Assembly (NCBI RefSeq): GCF_013375555.1
Contig: NZ_JABXWB010000005.1
Coordinates: 1 to 64,000, forward strand
Reading direction: 5' to 3'
Source of the DNA: Sphingobium sp. EM0848
GTDB taxonomy: Bacteria > Pseudomonadota > Alphaproteobacteria > Sphingomonadales > Sphingomonadaceae
DNA length: 64,000 nt
The stretch's first letter is position 1; each line of letters starts with the position of its first letter. The position numbers and the translations under genes were made by a program. Shown here piece by piece: positions 8,766 through 16,401 of the stretch. The notes under the pieces are model-generated. The model made no database searches and had not been told where the DNA came from. It was given only the letters and a program-made list of their open reading frames with translations.

Positions 8766-9584
8766 TCAATCATAATCCGGCGCAGCCGAGGGCGGACCGA
8801 AACGAGCGATTTCCTTCGCCATGCCAGCGCGCACGGCTTCAATCTGATTGACGGTACCAAGCAAGGCCTGCTGTTCGGCTGCCTCAGCATTGAGTATACA
8901 GACGCTCAGCGCATCGTCCCCGATCGACAGGAGCCGCTTTCCAGCGCGGATCGCATCGGGACTTTTGCCCGCAATTTCTCGCGCAAAGGCCAGCGCCTCG
9001 GCGAGCGGATCGGCACAAACGCGGGTAGCAAGGCCAAGACGGGCGGCTTCCTCGCCATCGAAGATGCGCCCGCTGGCCAGTAATTCAACGGCCAAATCCG
9101 GGCGCACCAGATCGCGCAGCAAAAGCATGCCCGCCATATCCGGGATCAGGCCCCATTTGATTTCCATCAGCGCGAGCCGCGCCCTGGGCGCAACAAAACG
9201 CATGTCCGCACCCAGAGCGAGCTGGAAACCGCCGCCAAAGGCGACATCCTGCACAGCCGCGATCACCGGCACCGGAAGACGGCGCCACTGCATCACGGCT
9301 TGTTGGGCAATGTTGATGCCGCCATAGGCGCGCGAACTGATATCGATCCGGGTCCGGCCCCGCCCCTCGCTGTTGGCGAGGTTGGAGAGGTCGATACCCG
9401 CGCAAAACCCCCGCCCATCCCCGGATAGTACAACGGCACGCACATCGTTATTGCCGGCCAATTGATCGCCCGCCTGCACCAGCGCGTCAAACATCGCAGT
9501 GTCGAGGGCGTTCATCTTGTCGGCGCGGGTCATGCGCACATGCGCGACATGATCCACTATGTCAGTCTGCACGCGCGCTGACAT
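8766..9584 (-). CDS. enoyl-CoA hydratase/isomerase (crotonase) family protein
   Basis: Crotonase-fold CoA enzyme of 272 aa. The oxyanion-hole segments are visible as GFCAGIDL and FGGGFQLALGAD, and there is an acidic residue in LMEIKWGLIPD at the position of the second catalytic Glu. The first catalytic Glu of true hydratases (GGGxEL) is Gln here (GGGFQL), so isomerase, retro-Claisen or hydrolase activity is as likely as hydration. ATG 9584 is preferred over the GTG three codons upstream because AAGGAG lies eight bases before it. First gene of the crotonase-TetR-lipocalin operon, downstream of a copy of the shared operator-like element. Confidence 0.9.
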   Translation of the reverse strand: MSARVQTDIVDHVAHVRMTRADKMNALDTAMFDALVQAGDQLAGNNDVRAVVLSGDGRGFCAGIDLSNLANSEGRGRTRIDISSRAYGGINIAQQAVMQWRRLPVPVIAAVQDVAFGGGFQLALGADMRFVAPRARLALMEIKWGLIPDMAGMLLLRDLVRPDLAVELLASGRIFDGEEAARLGLATRVCADPLAEALAFAREIAGKSPDAIRAGKRLLSIGDDALSVCILNAEAAEQQALLGTVNQIEAVRAGMAKEIARFGPPSAAPDYD

Positions 9585-9642
9585 GCCCCTCACTCCTTCT
9601 TTTCTTTATTGTTACACTGCAGGAAACATAGGTCAATCGTAT

Positions 9643-9657
9643 AATTAATTAATCGAA
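9643..9657. promoter_or_regulatory. shared operator-like element, crotonase-TetR operon
   Basis: The sequence aattaattaatcgaa contains the palindrome TTAATTAA and the TTAATCGA half-site. It overlaps the stop codon of the upstream acyl-CoA dehydrogenase and lies about 60 bp before the crotonase start, where it could autoregulate the TetR operon. Confidence 0.55.
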
Positions 9658-10938
9658 CAGCTTATTTTTGTTCGGCCCGGCAAAGCGGAAGAGGAAGGCC
9701 GCAACCTTGCGCATCTGAATCTCCTCCGATCCTTCGGTGATGCGGTAACGGCGATGATGGCGATAGATATGTTCGAAGGGCTTATGCCGCGAATAGCCGA
9801 TGCCGCCATGCACCTGCATTGCCCGGTCCGCAGCCTCGCAGCACAGACGGTTCGCATAATAGTTGCACATGGACACCTTGTCCGACAGCCGCTTGGCGAC
9901 TTCGGGATGCGGCATCTGATCCATTTCCCAGGCCGTCTTGTAGATAAGCTGGCGCAGCATCTCCGCCTGCGTCGCCAGTTCCACCAGAGGAAACTGAATG
10001 CCCTGATTGGCGGCGAGCGGCTTGCCGAAGGGTTTGCGCTCCGTCGCATATTTAACGGATTCCTGGATACAATAGACCGCCGCCCCCAGTGAACTCGCCG
10101 CCTGACGGATGCGATTTTCATGCACGAACGCCTGCGCCAGCGGAAGGCCATGGCCTGCCTTCCCGAACATCGCCGTTTCGGGCACCCAGATATTGGTCAG
10201 GCTGAGCCGGGGATGATCCGTCGGCATGTTGAAGGTCCAGAGATATTCCTCGACCACCAGTCCCTCGGAGGGCACCGGGACGAGGAAGCAACTGATCCCC
10301 AGCGCATCACCATCCTCGCCTTCGGTCCGGGCAAAAACCGCGCAATGCGTCGCGCGGTGCATGCCGGTGATCCACATCTTCCGCCCGTCGATCCGCCAAC
10401 CGGGCACGCCATGGCGTTCCTCCCGCACCGCCCGCGTTTCCATGAAGGTTGCGTCGGAACCATGATCCGGCTCGGTCAGACCGAAGCAGACGAAAATCTC
10501 GTCGGAGAGCAGGCCGGGGATGAATTCTTCCTTCTGCGCTTGCGTCCCGAAATCGCGGAACATCACCACCAAAGGCTGATTGCCGACGATCGAATGTTCG
10601 TTCTGAAGGTCGTTGTGAAGGCCCAGCCCCTTGGCCGCCAGATGCTCACGGATCACCGTCATCCAAAGGTTGGAGCCGCCCTGGCCGCCAAATTCCACCG
10701 GATTGGCGAAGCGGAAATGCCCGGCCCTGTCGGCGCGCTTCTTCGCCTTGTGCAGCAGCTCTTCCCATTCCTTGCGCGGCAGACCGCCATTGTCCCAATC
10801 GGTGCGACTATGTTCGCGGCGATGGTCGAAGAAGCGGATATTGTCGTCCGCCTCCTCCAGCGGCTTGATCTCCGCCTCGATGAAACGGTCCAGCTCGGCC
10901 AGATAGTCGACAAGCTCCTGGGGCAGATCGAAATTCAT
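9649..10938 (-). CDS. acyl-CoA dehydrogenase family protein (LvaC/ACAD11-like context)
   Basis: FAD-dependent acyl-CoA dehydrogenase fold, 429 aa. Visible signatures are CFGLTEPDHGSD, KMWITG, VHGGIGYSRHKPFEHIYRHHRRYRI and the C-terminal RITEGSEEIQ. The ATG overlaps the DUF6285 stop (ATGA) and is preceded by AGGAGAGG. It is the last of three tightly linked genes: kinase, DUF6285 and dehydrogenase. In Pseudomonas levulinate catabolism (LvaA, LvaB, LvaC), and in the fused vertebrate ACAD10/11, an APH-like kinase phosphorylates a 4-hydroxyacyl-CoA and the dehydrogenase-fold partner removes the phosphate. The same arrangement here suggests dehydroxylation of a gamma-hydroxyacyl-CoA, although plain alpha,beta-dehydrogenation is the default alternative. 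Confidence 0.92.
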   Translation of the reverse strand: MNFDLPQELVDYLAELDRFIEAEIKPLEEADDNIRFFDHRREHSRTDWDNGGLPRKEWEELLHKAKKRADRAGHFRFANPVEFGGQGGSNLWMTVIREHLAAKGLGLHNDLQNEHSIVGNQPLVVMFRDFGTQAQKEEFIPGLLSDEIFVCFGLTEPDHGSDATFMETRAVREERHGVPGWRIDGRKMWITGMHRATHCAVFARTEGEDGDALGISCFLVPVPSEGLVVEEYLWTFNMPTDHPRLSLTNIWVPETAMFGKAGHGLPLAQAFVHENRIRQAASSLGAAVYCIQESVKYATERKPFGKPLAANQGIQFPLVELATQAEMLRQLIYKTAWEMDQMPHPEVAKRLSDKVSMCNYYANRLCCEAADRAMQVHGGIGYSRHKPFEHIYRHHRRYRITEGSEEIQMRKVAAFLFRFAGPNKNKLFD

Positions 10939-11339
10939 GGGGCTTTCCTCTCCTGCTGTCTGGCGGCCCGGATCGCCCGCGCCTGCGCGATGCTGGCGTA
11001 GCCGGGCTGGTCGACCGCGATCTTCGCCAATGTCGTTTCCCATAAATGGTCCATCAGGCCGGGTAGGGCGGCCTCCACCACCCCCTCCCGCAGCCGCGCG
11101 GCGAGCAGGCGATTGAGATCGGCGGTCGTGCCATCCTGCCCCAGCAGCGCGGCGAGGCGCACATTTTCTTCTGCGTCGATAGTGGCCTCACCCGCGATCT
11201 GCCGCATTATCAAGTCCAGCGCATTGGCCGCGACGCGCGCCTGGAAAGCCGTTGCGCCAGACAATTTCGGAACAACGTCCTCCCGCAGCAAGCGGGCTAT
11301 GGCGACCAGCAATTCCTCCGGCCGGGGATCATCGAGCAT
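10935..11339 (-). CDS. DUF6285 domain protein (possible LvaB-like partner)
   Basis: Helical protein of 134 aa with no signal peptide. The pattern (RPEELLVAIARLLREDVVPKL, then FQARVAANALDLI, then DLNRLLAARLREG) fits the DUF6285 family, which is found beside APH-type phosphotransferases. It overlaps the kinase gene by 11 bp and the dehydrogenase gene by 4 bp, so the three are translationally coupled. By position and size it matches the small LvaB subunit that partners the LvaA kinase in levulinate degradation, but I have not been able to test homology. The likely role is a stabilising or activating subunit of the kinase. Confidence 0.78.
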   Translation of the reverse strand: MLDDPRPEELLVAIARLLREDVVPKLSGATAFQARVAANALDLIMRQIAGEATIDAEENVRLAALLGQDGTTADLNRLLAARLREGVVEAALPGLMDHLWETTLAKIAVDQPGYASIAQARAIRAARQQERKAP

Positions 11340-12324
11340 CGACGCCTCCTTCGATGGCCGCCAGCAGGTCGATCTCGCTTTCCGAAATGCGCCGCACGAT
11401 CATGCCGCGTTCGACCGAGGGATCGTCGCTACGAAAGCGCGTCAGCATCTCGGCGCAGAACAGGCCCCAACGCAGGCTGCCCATGACTTCCCACCAATGA
11501 ACCCGCGCTGGATCAATGACTTCTCCGCTGACCTTCGTATAAGCATCGAATAGCGCAGCGCGCTGCCCCAACCCGGCGACCGGCTGATCCATCCTGCCAA
11601 AGCGCCAGGGAGGCAGGCTGATCCAGGCCAAATCCTCTGCCGGATCGCCCAGATGCGCGAGTTCCCAGTCGAGCAGTGCACCGATGCCATTCGGCCCCAC
11701 GATCATATTGCCCAGCCGGAAATCGCCATGAATCAGCGCCAGTTGGTCAGGTTCCGGCGGGGCGTTGCGCGTTGCCCAAGCGAGCGCCAATTCAAACACC
11801 GGCCGCGCTGTCGGATCAGCGTCCAGCGCCGCCCGGATAGTACGCAATGTCTGCGCAATGCCGGCGATGCGCATGGGCGGCAGATCATCGGCACGCGCCC
11901 GATGAACCTTCGCCAATATGGCTCCGAAGGACGCCACCAGCGTTTCCCGCGCGGCCGCAAACTCCTCATCGCGCTGGATGCGGCGGGCCAGAGTCTCGCC
12001 GTCGACATGATCGGTGACGAAGCCCTCGCCCAGCCTGTCGCCCGGCTCCAGCTCATGACGGATATGCGGGCAGGGCACGCCCTGCGCCGCCGCCGCCCTG
12101 ATCGCCGCTGCCTCCACAGCGAACCCCGCCACCATTGGATGCAGCTCGGCTCCGGGCGTGCCGCGCCGCAGGATCAGCTTTTGCGCGACCTCCGCCCCCT
12201 GCGCCTCAAAGGCCCAGGTCTCCTGACTCGCCCCACCGCTGAGGCGCCGCATATGGGCCAGTTCAGCGCCGGGAACGATCCGGTCGACCAGTGCCGCCAT
12301 CTGCTCGGGGAACGGATCGGCCAT
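11329..12324 (-). CDS. APH-family phosphotransferase (LvaA-like acyl-CoA kinase)
   Basis: Aminoglycoside-phosphotransferase fold, 331 aa. The catalytic loop HGDFRLGN has His199 and Asp201, and the metal-binding motif LLDWE has Asp219. Near the N-terminus RRLSGGASQETW is the nucleotide-binding loop typical of this acyl-CoA-linked subfamily. Start ATG 12324 follows CGGGAG closely. It is encoded between a thiolase-like gene (14-bp gap) and DUF6285 (11-bp overlap). The setting argues against antibiotic resistance and for phosphorylation of a hydroxyacyl-CoA, as described for LvaA and for the kinase domain of ACAD10/11. The substrate is inferred only. Confidence 0.88.
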   Translation of the reverse strand: MADPFPEQMAALVDRIVPGAELAHMRRLSGGASQETWAFEAQGAEVAQKLILRRGTPGAELHPMVAGFAVEAAAIRAAAAQGVPCPHIRHELEPGDRLGEGFVTDHVDGETLARRIQRDEEFAAARETLVASFGAILAKVHRARADDLPPMRIAGIAQTLRTIRAALDADPTARPVFELALAWATRNAPPEPDQLALIHGDFRLGNMIVGPNGIGALLDWELAHLGDPAEDLAWISLPPWRFGRMDQPVAGLGQRAALFDAYTKVSGEVIDPARVHWWEVMGSLRWGLFCAEMLTRFRSDDPSVERGMIVRRISESEIDLLAAIEGGVDAR

Positions 12325-12338
12325 CTCCCGGCTTCCGC

Positions 12339-13502
12339 TTAGGGAATCTGGTTGGCAAAAATGGCCGAACTGTTGATCGGCGAACCGGGGCCGCCGCACA
12401 CCAGACAGGTCTTCGCATCCGGCACCGGATTGGCCGACTGCCCGCGCAACTGGCGCACCGCTTCGATGGCGATATTGATGCCATGGATGAAGCCCTGCGC
12501 CAGATTGCCGCCCGACGTGTTAAGCGGCAGCTTGCCCGACGGCGCGATGAGGTTGTCGAACTTCAGATCCTCGACCGCGCTTTCCCAGCTGATGAGGCCG
12601 TGCCCGACCAGCGAAGACACACCCTGATAGGTGAAATTCTCATAGAGCTGGGTGACGTCGATATCCTTGGGACCAAGGCCGGTGCTTTCCCACAGGCGGC
12701 GCGCAATCGGCTCGAACCCGGTCGACGTATAATCATCGTCATTTTCGAGCAGGTCGCCCCAGCCCTTTTCCGCGCCGATCGCGGCGGCCAGCAGATAGAC
12801 CGGCTTTTGTTTGAGGTCGCGCGCATGCTCGGCCGACACCAGCAGGATCGCGCCCGCCCCGTCATTCTCGCGCGAACAGTCGAACAGGCGGAGCGGCTCG
12901 GCAATCCAGCGCGCATTGCGATAAGTCTCGATATCGAATTGCTGGCCGTAGGACACCGCCTCCGGGTTGCGCGAGCCGTGATAATAGTCGGCCAGCACCA
13001 GTTGTTCGATGCTTTCCTGAGGCAGATTATGCTGCAACGCCATGCGCATCGCCCGCATCGCACAGATTTGCGCGGGCGACATCATGCCCGCAGCGATGAA
13101 GTGATTGTTCACATGGTGCGCCATGACCGCTGTGGACAGGCGGCCGCTATTACCCTGAACCAGCGCGCGATAGACGACAACCGCCTTGCACTGGCCCGTC
13201 GCGATGGCCATGGCGGCCAGCTCGAACGCCCCCAGCAGGCCGCCGCCACCGCCGCCCCAGACCGCAGTCGACAGGCGCAATTCCTTCGTCCCCAGTTCCG
13301 GCATCAGCCGGTCGGGCTGGTTATGGTCGTCGCCATAGGAGACGAAACCGTCGACATCGGCGGGATCTAGTCCCGCATCCTCGCAGGCCGCGACGATCGC
13401 CCGCGTCAGCACACCACGCTCGCCATAAGGGGCACCGGCGCGCTTATATTGCAGCACGCCGACGCCGGCCGCTGCCACCTTCCCCATCAAACCATTCGCC
13501 AT
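12339..13502 (-). CDS. thiolase-like protein (SCP2-thiolase/Ltp2 type), copy A
   Basis: Thiolase-fold protein of 387 aa. The place where the nucleophilic Cys of thiolases sits reads VWGGGGGGLLGAFELAA, so the Cys is absent. The usual NEAFA-type motif reads LYENFTYQ, and the C-terminal loop is TCLVCGGPG. These changes resemble the lipid-transfer-protein/Ltp2 aldolases that cleave steroid side chains rather than true thiolases. The ATG at 13502 has GGAAAAGGA upstream. It is followed by the kinase gene and preceded by its DUF35 partner 31 bp upstream. A paralogue of identical length and clearly related sequence lies in inverted orientation at 15160. A retro-aldol or related C-C cleavage on an acyl-CoA is the best guess. 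Confidence 0.87.
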   Translation of the reverse strand: MANGLMGKVAAAGVGVLQYKRAGAPYGERGVLTRAIVAACEDAGLDPADVDGFVSYGDDHNQPDRLMPELGTKELRLSTAVWGGGGGGLLGAFELAAMAIATGQCKAVVVYRALVQGNSGRLSTAVMAHHVNNHFIAAGMMSPAQICAMRAMRMALQHNLPQESIEQLVLADYYHGSRNPEAVSYGQQFDIETYRNARWIAEPLRLFDCSRENDGAGAILLVSAEHARDLKQKPVYLLAAAIGAEKGWGDLLENDDDYTSTGFEPIARRLWESTGLGPKDIDVTQLYENFTYQGVSSLVGHGLISWESAVEDLKFDNLIAPSGKLPLNTSGGNLAQGFIHGINIAIEAVRQLRGQSANPVPDAKTCLVCGGPGSPINSSAIFANQIP

Positions 13503-13533
13503 GTTCAAAATCCTTTTCCGTGGGGAGTGCGCG

Positions 13534-13956
13534 TCAGGCCGGGAGCCAGCGGATGGCGGGAATGTCCTGATCCCCGAAACGCGTGGTCGCGATCCGGCCG
13601 ACCAGCGGCAGGTCGAGCGCCAGCAGGCTCTCATTGCCTTCATACAGGCCCAGTAGTCGCCGGTCCCCAGCCTGGGGCAGAGTGGCCAGCACAGTCACAT
13701 AGGGCGTGCCGATACCCTCCGTCCCGGCGAAGGGATGCCAGGTGCGGGTCCAGCTGAACAGCTTGCCCTTCAATTCCACCGCATGCCATTCCGGCTCCCA
13801 GGTACCGCATTCGCCACAGCGCGACACGGCAGGCCAGGTCCATTTGCCGCAACCCTGGCATTTCTGCATTTCCAGCCGCCCTTCCGACAGGGCTTGCCAA
13901 TAGGGCGCGTCAGCGGGTCCGGTGCGAAGGGCTTCGTAGTCCAAGTCTCTCTCCAT
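13534..13956 (-). CDS. DUF35 / Zn-ribbon OB-fold protein, copy A
   Basis: Acyl-CoA-associated OB-fold protein of 140 aa with an N-terminal rubredoxin-like zinc ribbon (Cys33-x2-Cys36 and Cys47-x2-Cys50). Proteins of this type form complexes with Ltp2-like thiolase-fold aldolases; ChsH2 with Ltp2 in cholesterol degradation is the known example. ATG 13956 is preferred, since upstream in-frame sequence runs into the AT-rich promoter element at 14029 and lacks the family pattern. The ribosome site is weak. It is the first gene of the leftward operon DUF35, thiolase-like, kinase, DUF6285, acyl-CoA dehydrogenase. Confidence 0.86.
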   Translation of the reverse strand: MERDLDYEALRTGPADAPYWQALSEGRLEMQKCQGCGKWTWPAVSRCGECGTWEPEWHAVELKGKLFSWTRTWHPFAGTEGIGTPYVTVLATLPQAGDRRLLGLYEGNESLLALDLPLVGRIATTRFGDQDIPAIRWLPA

Positions 13957-14028
13957 CCTATGCTGCGGCGATCGATGACTCCAGGGATATGTGGAGCATC
14001 CGGTCGCTCGCGGCATATTTCAATTGCA

Positions 14029-14042
14029 TGATTAATTGATAT
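14029..14042. promoter_or_regulatory. shared operator-like element before DUF35-A operon
   Basis: The sequence tgattaattgatat has the GATTAAT core and lies 73 bp upstream of the DUF35-A start, in the gap after the carboxymuconolactone decarboxylase-like gene. Confidence 0.5.
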
Positions 14043-14060
14043 TTCGCAATGCGGAAAAGC

Positions 14061-14609
14061 TCAGGCGACATTATGCGCCTTCATCGTCTCTCCCAAAGGC
14101 GGCGTGTCTTCCTTCTCGATCTCCAGCGTCAGCAGATGGCCAGCGGTCATAATGTAGAAACCGGACACCAGATTGAGCTCGACCAGTTCGCCTGGCGTGA
14201 ATTCCCCTTTGGCCCTGTCGAAGACCGCGTCGCTGACACGGCCCAGCTTCTTGATATCCTCGGCATAGGCGACGGCGATTTTCTCGCGCTCGGTCAGCAG
14301 GGAAAAATCACCGGATTTCATGGTATTGATCTTGTCATCGGAAAGGCCGACGGCACGCCCGACGCTGACATGCTGATACCATTCATAGTCGGACTCGCAC
14401 AGCACGCCGATCCGCAGGATGACCAGCTCACGCAGGGGCGGTTCCAGCGCGCCCTTGCGCAACAGCGCCGCCCCCAGCTTCGAATAGGCGACCATCAGAG
14501 TCGGCGCATGGGCCATCATGCGATTGACATTGAGCGAGCCCATCCGTTCCAGCCGGTCAGCGATCTCCGGGTCCAGGCTGGCGGGATCGGGATAGGGAAT
14601 GCGGGCCAT
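14061..14609 (-). CDS. carboxymuconolactone decarboxylase-like (AhpD fold) protein
   Basis: All-helical AhpD-like protein of 182 aa. The core region LRELVILRIGVLCESDYEWYQH matches the CMD family, with a Cys and a downstream His at the active-site helix. The second Cys of the AhpD redox pair is not present in this segment, so peroxidase-type CxxC chemistry is unlikely. GAGGAGAG precedes the ATG. It diverges from the DUF35-B/thiolase-B pair across 125 bp and reads towards the DUF35-A operon. In catabolic clusters such proteins act as decarboxylases, lactone-handling enzymes or hydratase-like helpers; here the reaction cannot be assigned. Confidence 0.85.
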   Translation of the reverse strand: MARIPYPDPASLDPEIADRLERMGSLNVNRMMAHAPTLMVAYSKLGAALLRKGALEPPLRELVILRIGVLCESDYEWYQHVSVGRAVGLSDDKINTMKSGDFSLLTEREKIAVAYAEDIKKLGRVSDAVFDRAKGEFTPGELVELNLVSGFYIMTAGHLLTLEIEKEDTPPLGETMKAHNVA

Positions 14610-14734
14610 CAGCGTCTCTCCTCAAGGGCGGTCGGCAGCTTTTTTAGCTGAGTGATGAAATTAATAAGCATAGCCGCTTCCTCCTGTAAACCAAATCATG
14701 TTAGGAATAGCCAACAAAGCTGGAGAGAGGCGAA

Positions 14735-15139
14735 ATGGCGGGCACTTCCACAGATGGCGCGGACGCACCTTATTGGGCGAATTTGTCCGATGGGCGCTTG
14801 TCGATGCAATGCTGTCAGGGCTGCGGCGACTGGAAATGGCCTGCCGTGACGCGCTGCGGCCGGTGCGGCACCGATGAACCGCAATGGCGCGAGCTTCCGT
14901 TTGAGGCGGTAGTCTTCAGCTGGACCAAGGTCCACTACGCCTTTGGCGGCACGGACGGGATCGCCGCGCCCTATATTACGGTGCTCGCCGCTCTGCCGCA
15001 GGCCGGAAACAGGCGACTCTTCGGCCTCTTCGAAGGCGATGAAACCCAACTCGATTTCGATCTGCCGCTTGTCGGCCGCGCCAGCACGACCCGCTTCGGC
15101 AGCATCGACATTCCATCCATCCGCTGGCGCCTGGCCTGA
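14735..15139 (+). CDS. DUF35 / Zn-ribbon OB-fold protein, copy B
   Basis: Second zinc-ribbon OB-fold protein, 134 aa, paralogous to copy A. The ribbon is formed by Cys27-x2-Cys30 and Cys41-x2-Cys44, with an additional Cys26. The segment from WPAV(S/T)RCG to (S/A)TTRFG and IP(A/S)IRW is shared with copy A. The ATG follows GGAGAGAGG at a good distance. It is 20 bp upstream of thiolase-like copy B, forming a second Ltp2/ChsH2-style pair that points away from the first pair. Confidence 0.87.
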   Translation: MAGTSTDGADAPYWANLSDGRLSMQCCQGCGDWKWPAVTRCGRCGTDEPQWRELPFEAVVFSWTKVHYAFGGTDGIAAPYITVLAALPQAGNRRLFGLFEGDETQLDFDLPLVGRASTTRFGSIDIPSIRWRLA

Positions 15140-15159
15140 CCGACAAGAGGGAGAATATC

Positions 15160-16323
15160 ATGGCCAAGGGTATCTATGGCAAGGCGGCGGTCGCGGGCAT
15201 CGGCATGCTGCAATTTAAGCGCGGCCAGTCGCCCCTTAGCGAGCGCAAGGCGCTGGTTCAGGCGATCGTCAAGGCGTGCGAGGATGCGGGCCTGCACCCG
15301 TCCGAGGTGGACGGCTTCGTTTCCTATGGCGACGACCGCAGCAACGAGCCGCCCCGGTTGATGCCGGAACTCGGCACGAAGGAACTGCATTTCGCCACCC
15401 AGGTCTGGAGCGGCGGCGGCGGCGGGCTGCTCGGCGGGTTCGAGCTGGCGGCCATGGCCATCGCGACCGGCCATGCCAAGGCTGTGATCGTCTTCCGCGC
15501 GCTGGTGGAGGGCAGCACCGGGCGACTCGCCACGGCGGTCAGCGAGCATCATGTGAACCAGCATTATGCCGGTGTCGGCATGATGGCGATTGCACCGCTT
15601 TTCGCGATCCGGGCGCGGCGACTGGCGAAACAATGTCCCTTCATTCCGGCGGCGGTGGAGGCATTGGTGCAGGCCGACTATTATCATGCCGCGCGCAATC
15701 CGGAGGCGCTGGCCTATGGCAGGCCCTTCGACATCGAGGATTATCGTCAATCACGCTGGATTGCCGAGCCGTTCCACCTCTATGACTGCTCGCGCGAGAG
15801 CGACGGCGCGGCGGCCGTTCTGCTGGTGTCGGCCGAGCATGCGCGCGACTTGAAGGCAAAGCCCATCCACATGCTCGGCGCCAATTTCGGCGCGCCGGCG
15901 GGTTGGGGCGACCTGTTGGAAAATGATGAGGACTTTTCGCGCAATGGTTTCAGTGTCACGGCGCGAAGACTTTGGGAACAGACCGGGCTTGGGCCCAAGG
16001 ACATCGACGTCACCCAGATCTATGAGAATTTCAGCTATCAGTCGGTGCTGGCACTGATCGAATTCGGCCTCACCAGCTATGAAGCAGCCGCCGAGGATAT
16101 CCGTTTCGACAATCTGATCGCGCCGTCGGGCAAAATGCCGGTCAATACGGCTGGCGGCAATCTGGCGGGCGGCTTCATCCACGGCATGGATGTAGTGATC
16201 GAAGCGATCCGGCAGTTGCGCGGAGACTCCGCCAATCCGGTGCCGGATGCCCGGACCTGCCTGGTGACCGGCGGCCCCGGCGCACCCAGCAGCTCTGCCA
16301 TCTTCGCCAATGAAATGCCTTGA
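15160..16323 (+). CDS. thiolase-like protein (SCP2-thiolase/Ltp2 type), copy B
   Basis: 387 aa, exactly the length of copy A, with long stretches in common (GTKEL, GGGGGLLGGFELAAMAIATG, LGPKDIDVTQ, YENFSYQ). The nucleophilic Cys position is again Gly-rich (VWSGGGGGLLG). It differs from copy A in the C-terminal loop, which reads TCLVTGGPG and therefore lacks the Cys of the CxG motif that copy A keeps. This suggests the two copies have different substrates or steps. The likely role is C-C bond cleavage of a branched or cyclic hydroxyacyl-CoA with DUF35-B as partner. The ATG is preceded by GAGGGAG. Confidence 0.87.
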   Translation: MAKGIYGKAAVAGIGMLQFKRGQSPLSERKALVQAIVKACEDAGLHPSEVDGFVSYGDDRSNEPPRLMPELGTKELHFATQVWSGGGGGLLGGFELAAMAIATGHAKAVIVFRALVEGSTGRLATAVSEHHVNQHYAGVGMMAIAPLFAIRARRLAKQCPFIPAAVEALVQADYYHAARNPEALAYGRPFDIEDYRQSRWIAEPFHLYDCSRESDGAAAVLLVSAEHARDLKAKPIHMLGANFGAPAGWGDLLENDEDFSRNGFSVTARRLWEQTGLGPKDIDVTQIYENFSYQSVLALIEFGLTSYEAAAEDIRFDNLIAPSGKMPVNTAGGNLAGGFIHGMDVVIEAIRQLRGDSANPVPDARTCLVTGGPGAPSSSAIFANEMP

Positions 16324-16342
16324 TACGAAAAATTTCATCGGT

Positions 16343-16355
16343 CCATTAATTTTGA
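16343..16355. promoter_or_regulatory. possible operator-like element before nitroreductase operon
   Basis: The sequence ccattaattttga lies in the 78-bp gap between thiolase-like B and the nitroreductase. It is a degenerate version of the recurrent element, and marks a possible internal promoter. Confidence 0.35.
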
Positions 16356-16401
16356 TGATGGCCGTCTCGACATCGCCCCTCCTCTCTCTTACGGCAAGGC
16401 T

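Noticed and set aside
11329..12324. APH-type gene as an antibiotic-resistance determinant
   Set aside because: The subfamily motif and the coupling with DUF6285 and acyl-CoA dehydrogenase point to CoA-linked metabolism, not aminoglycoside inactivation.
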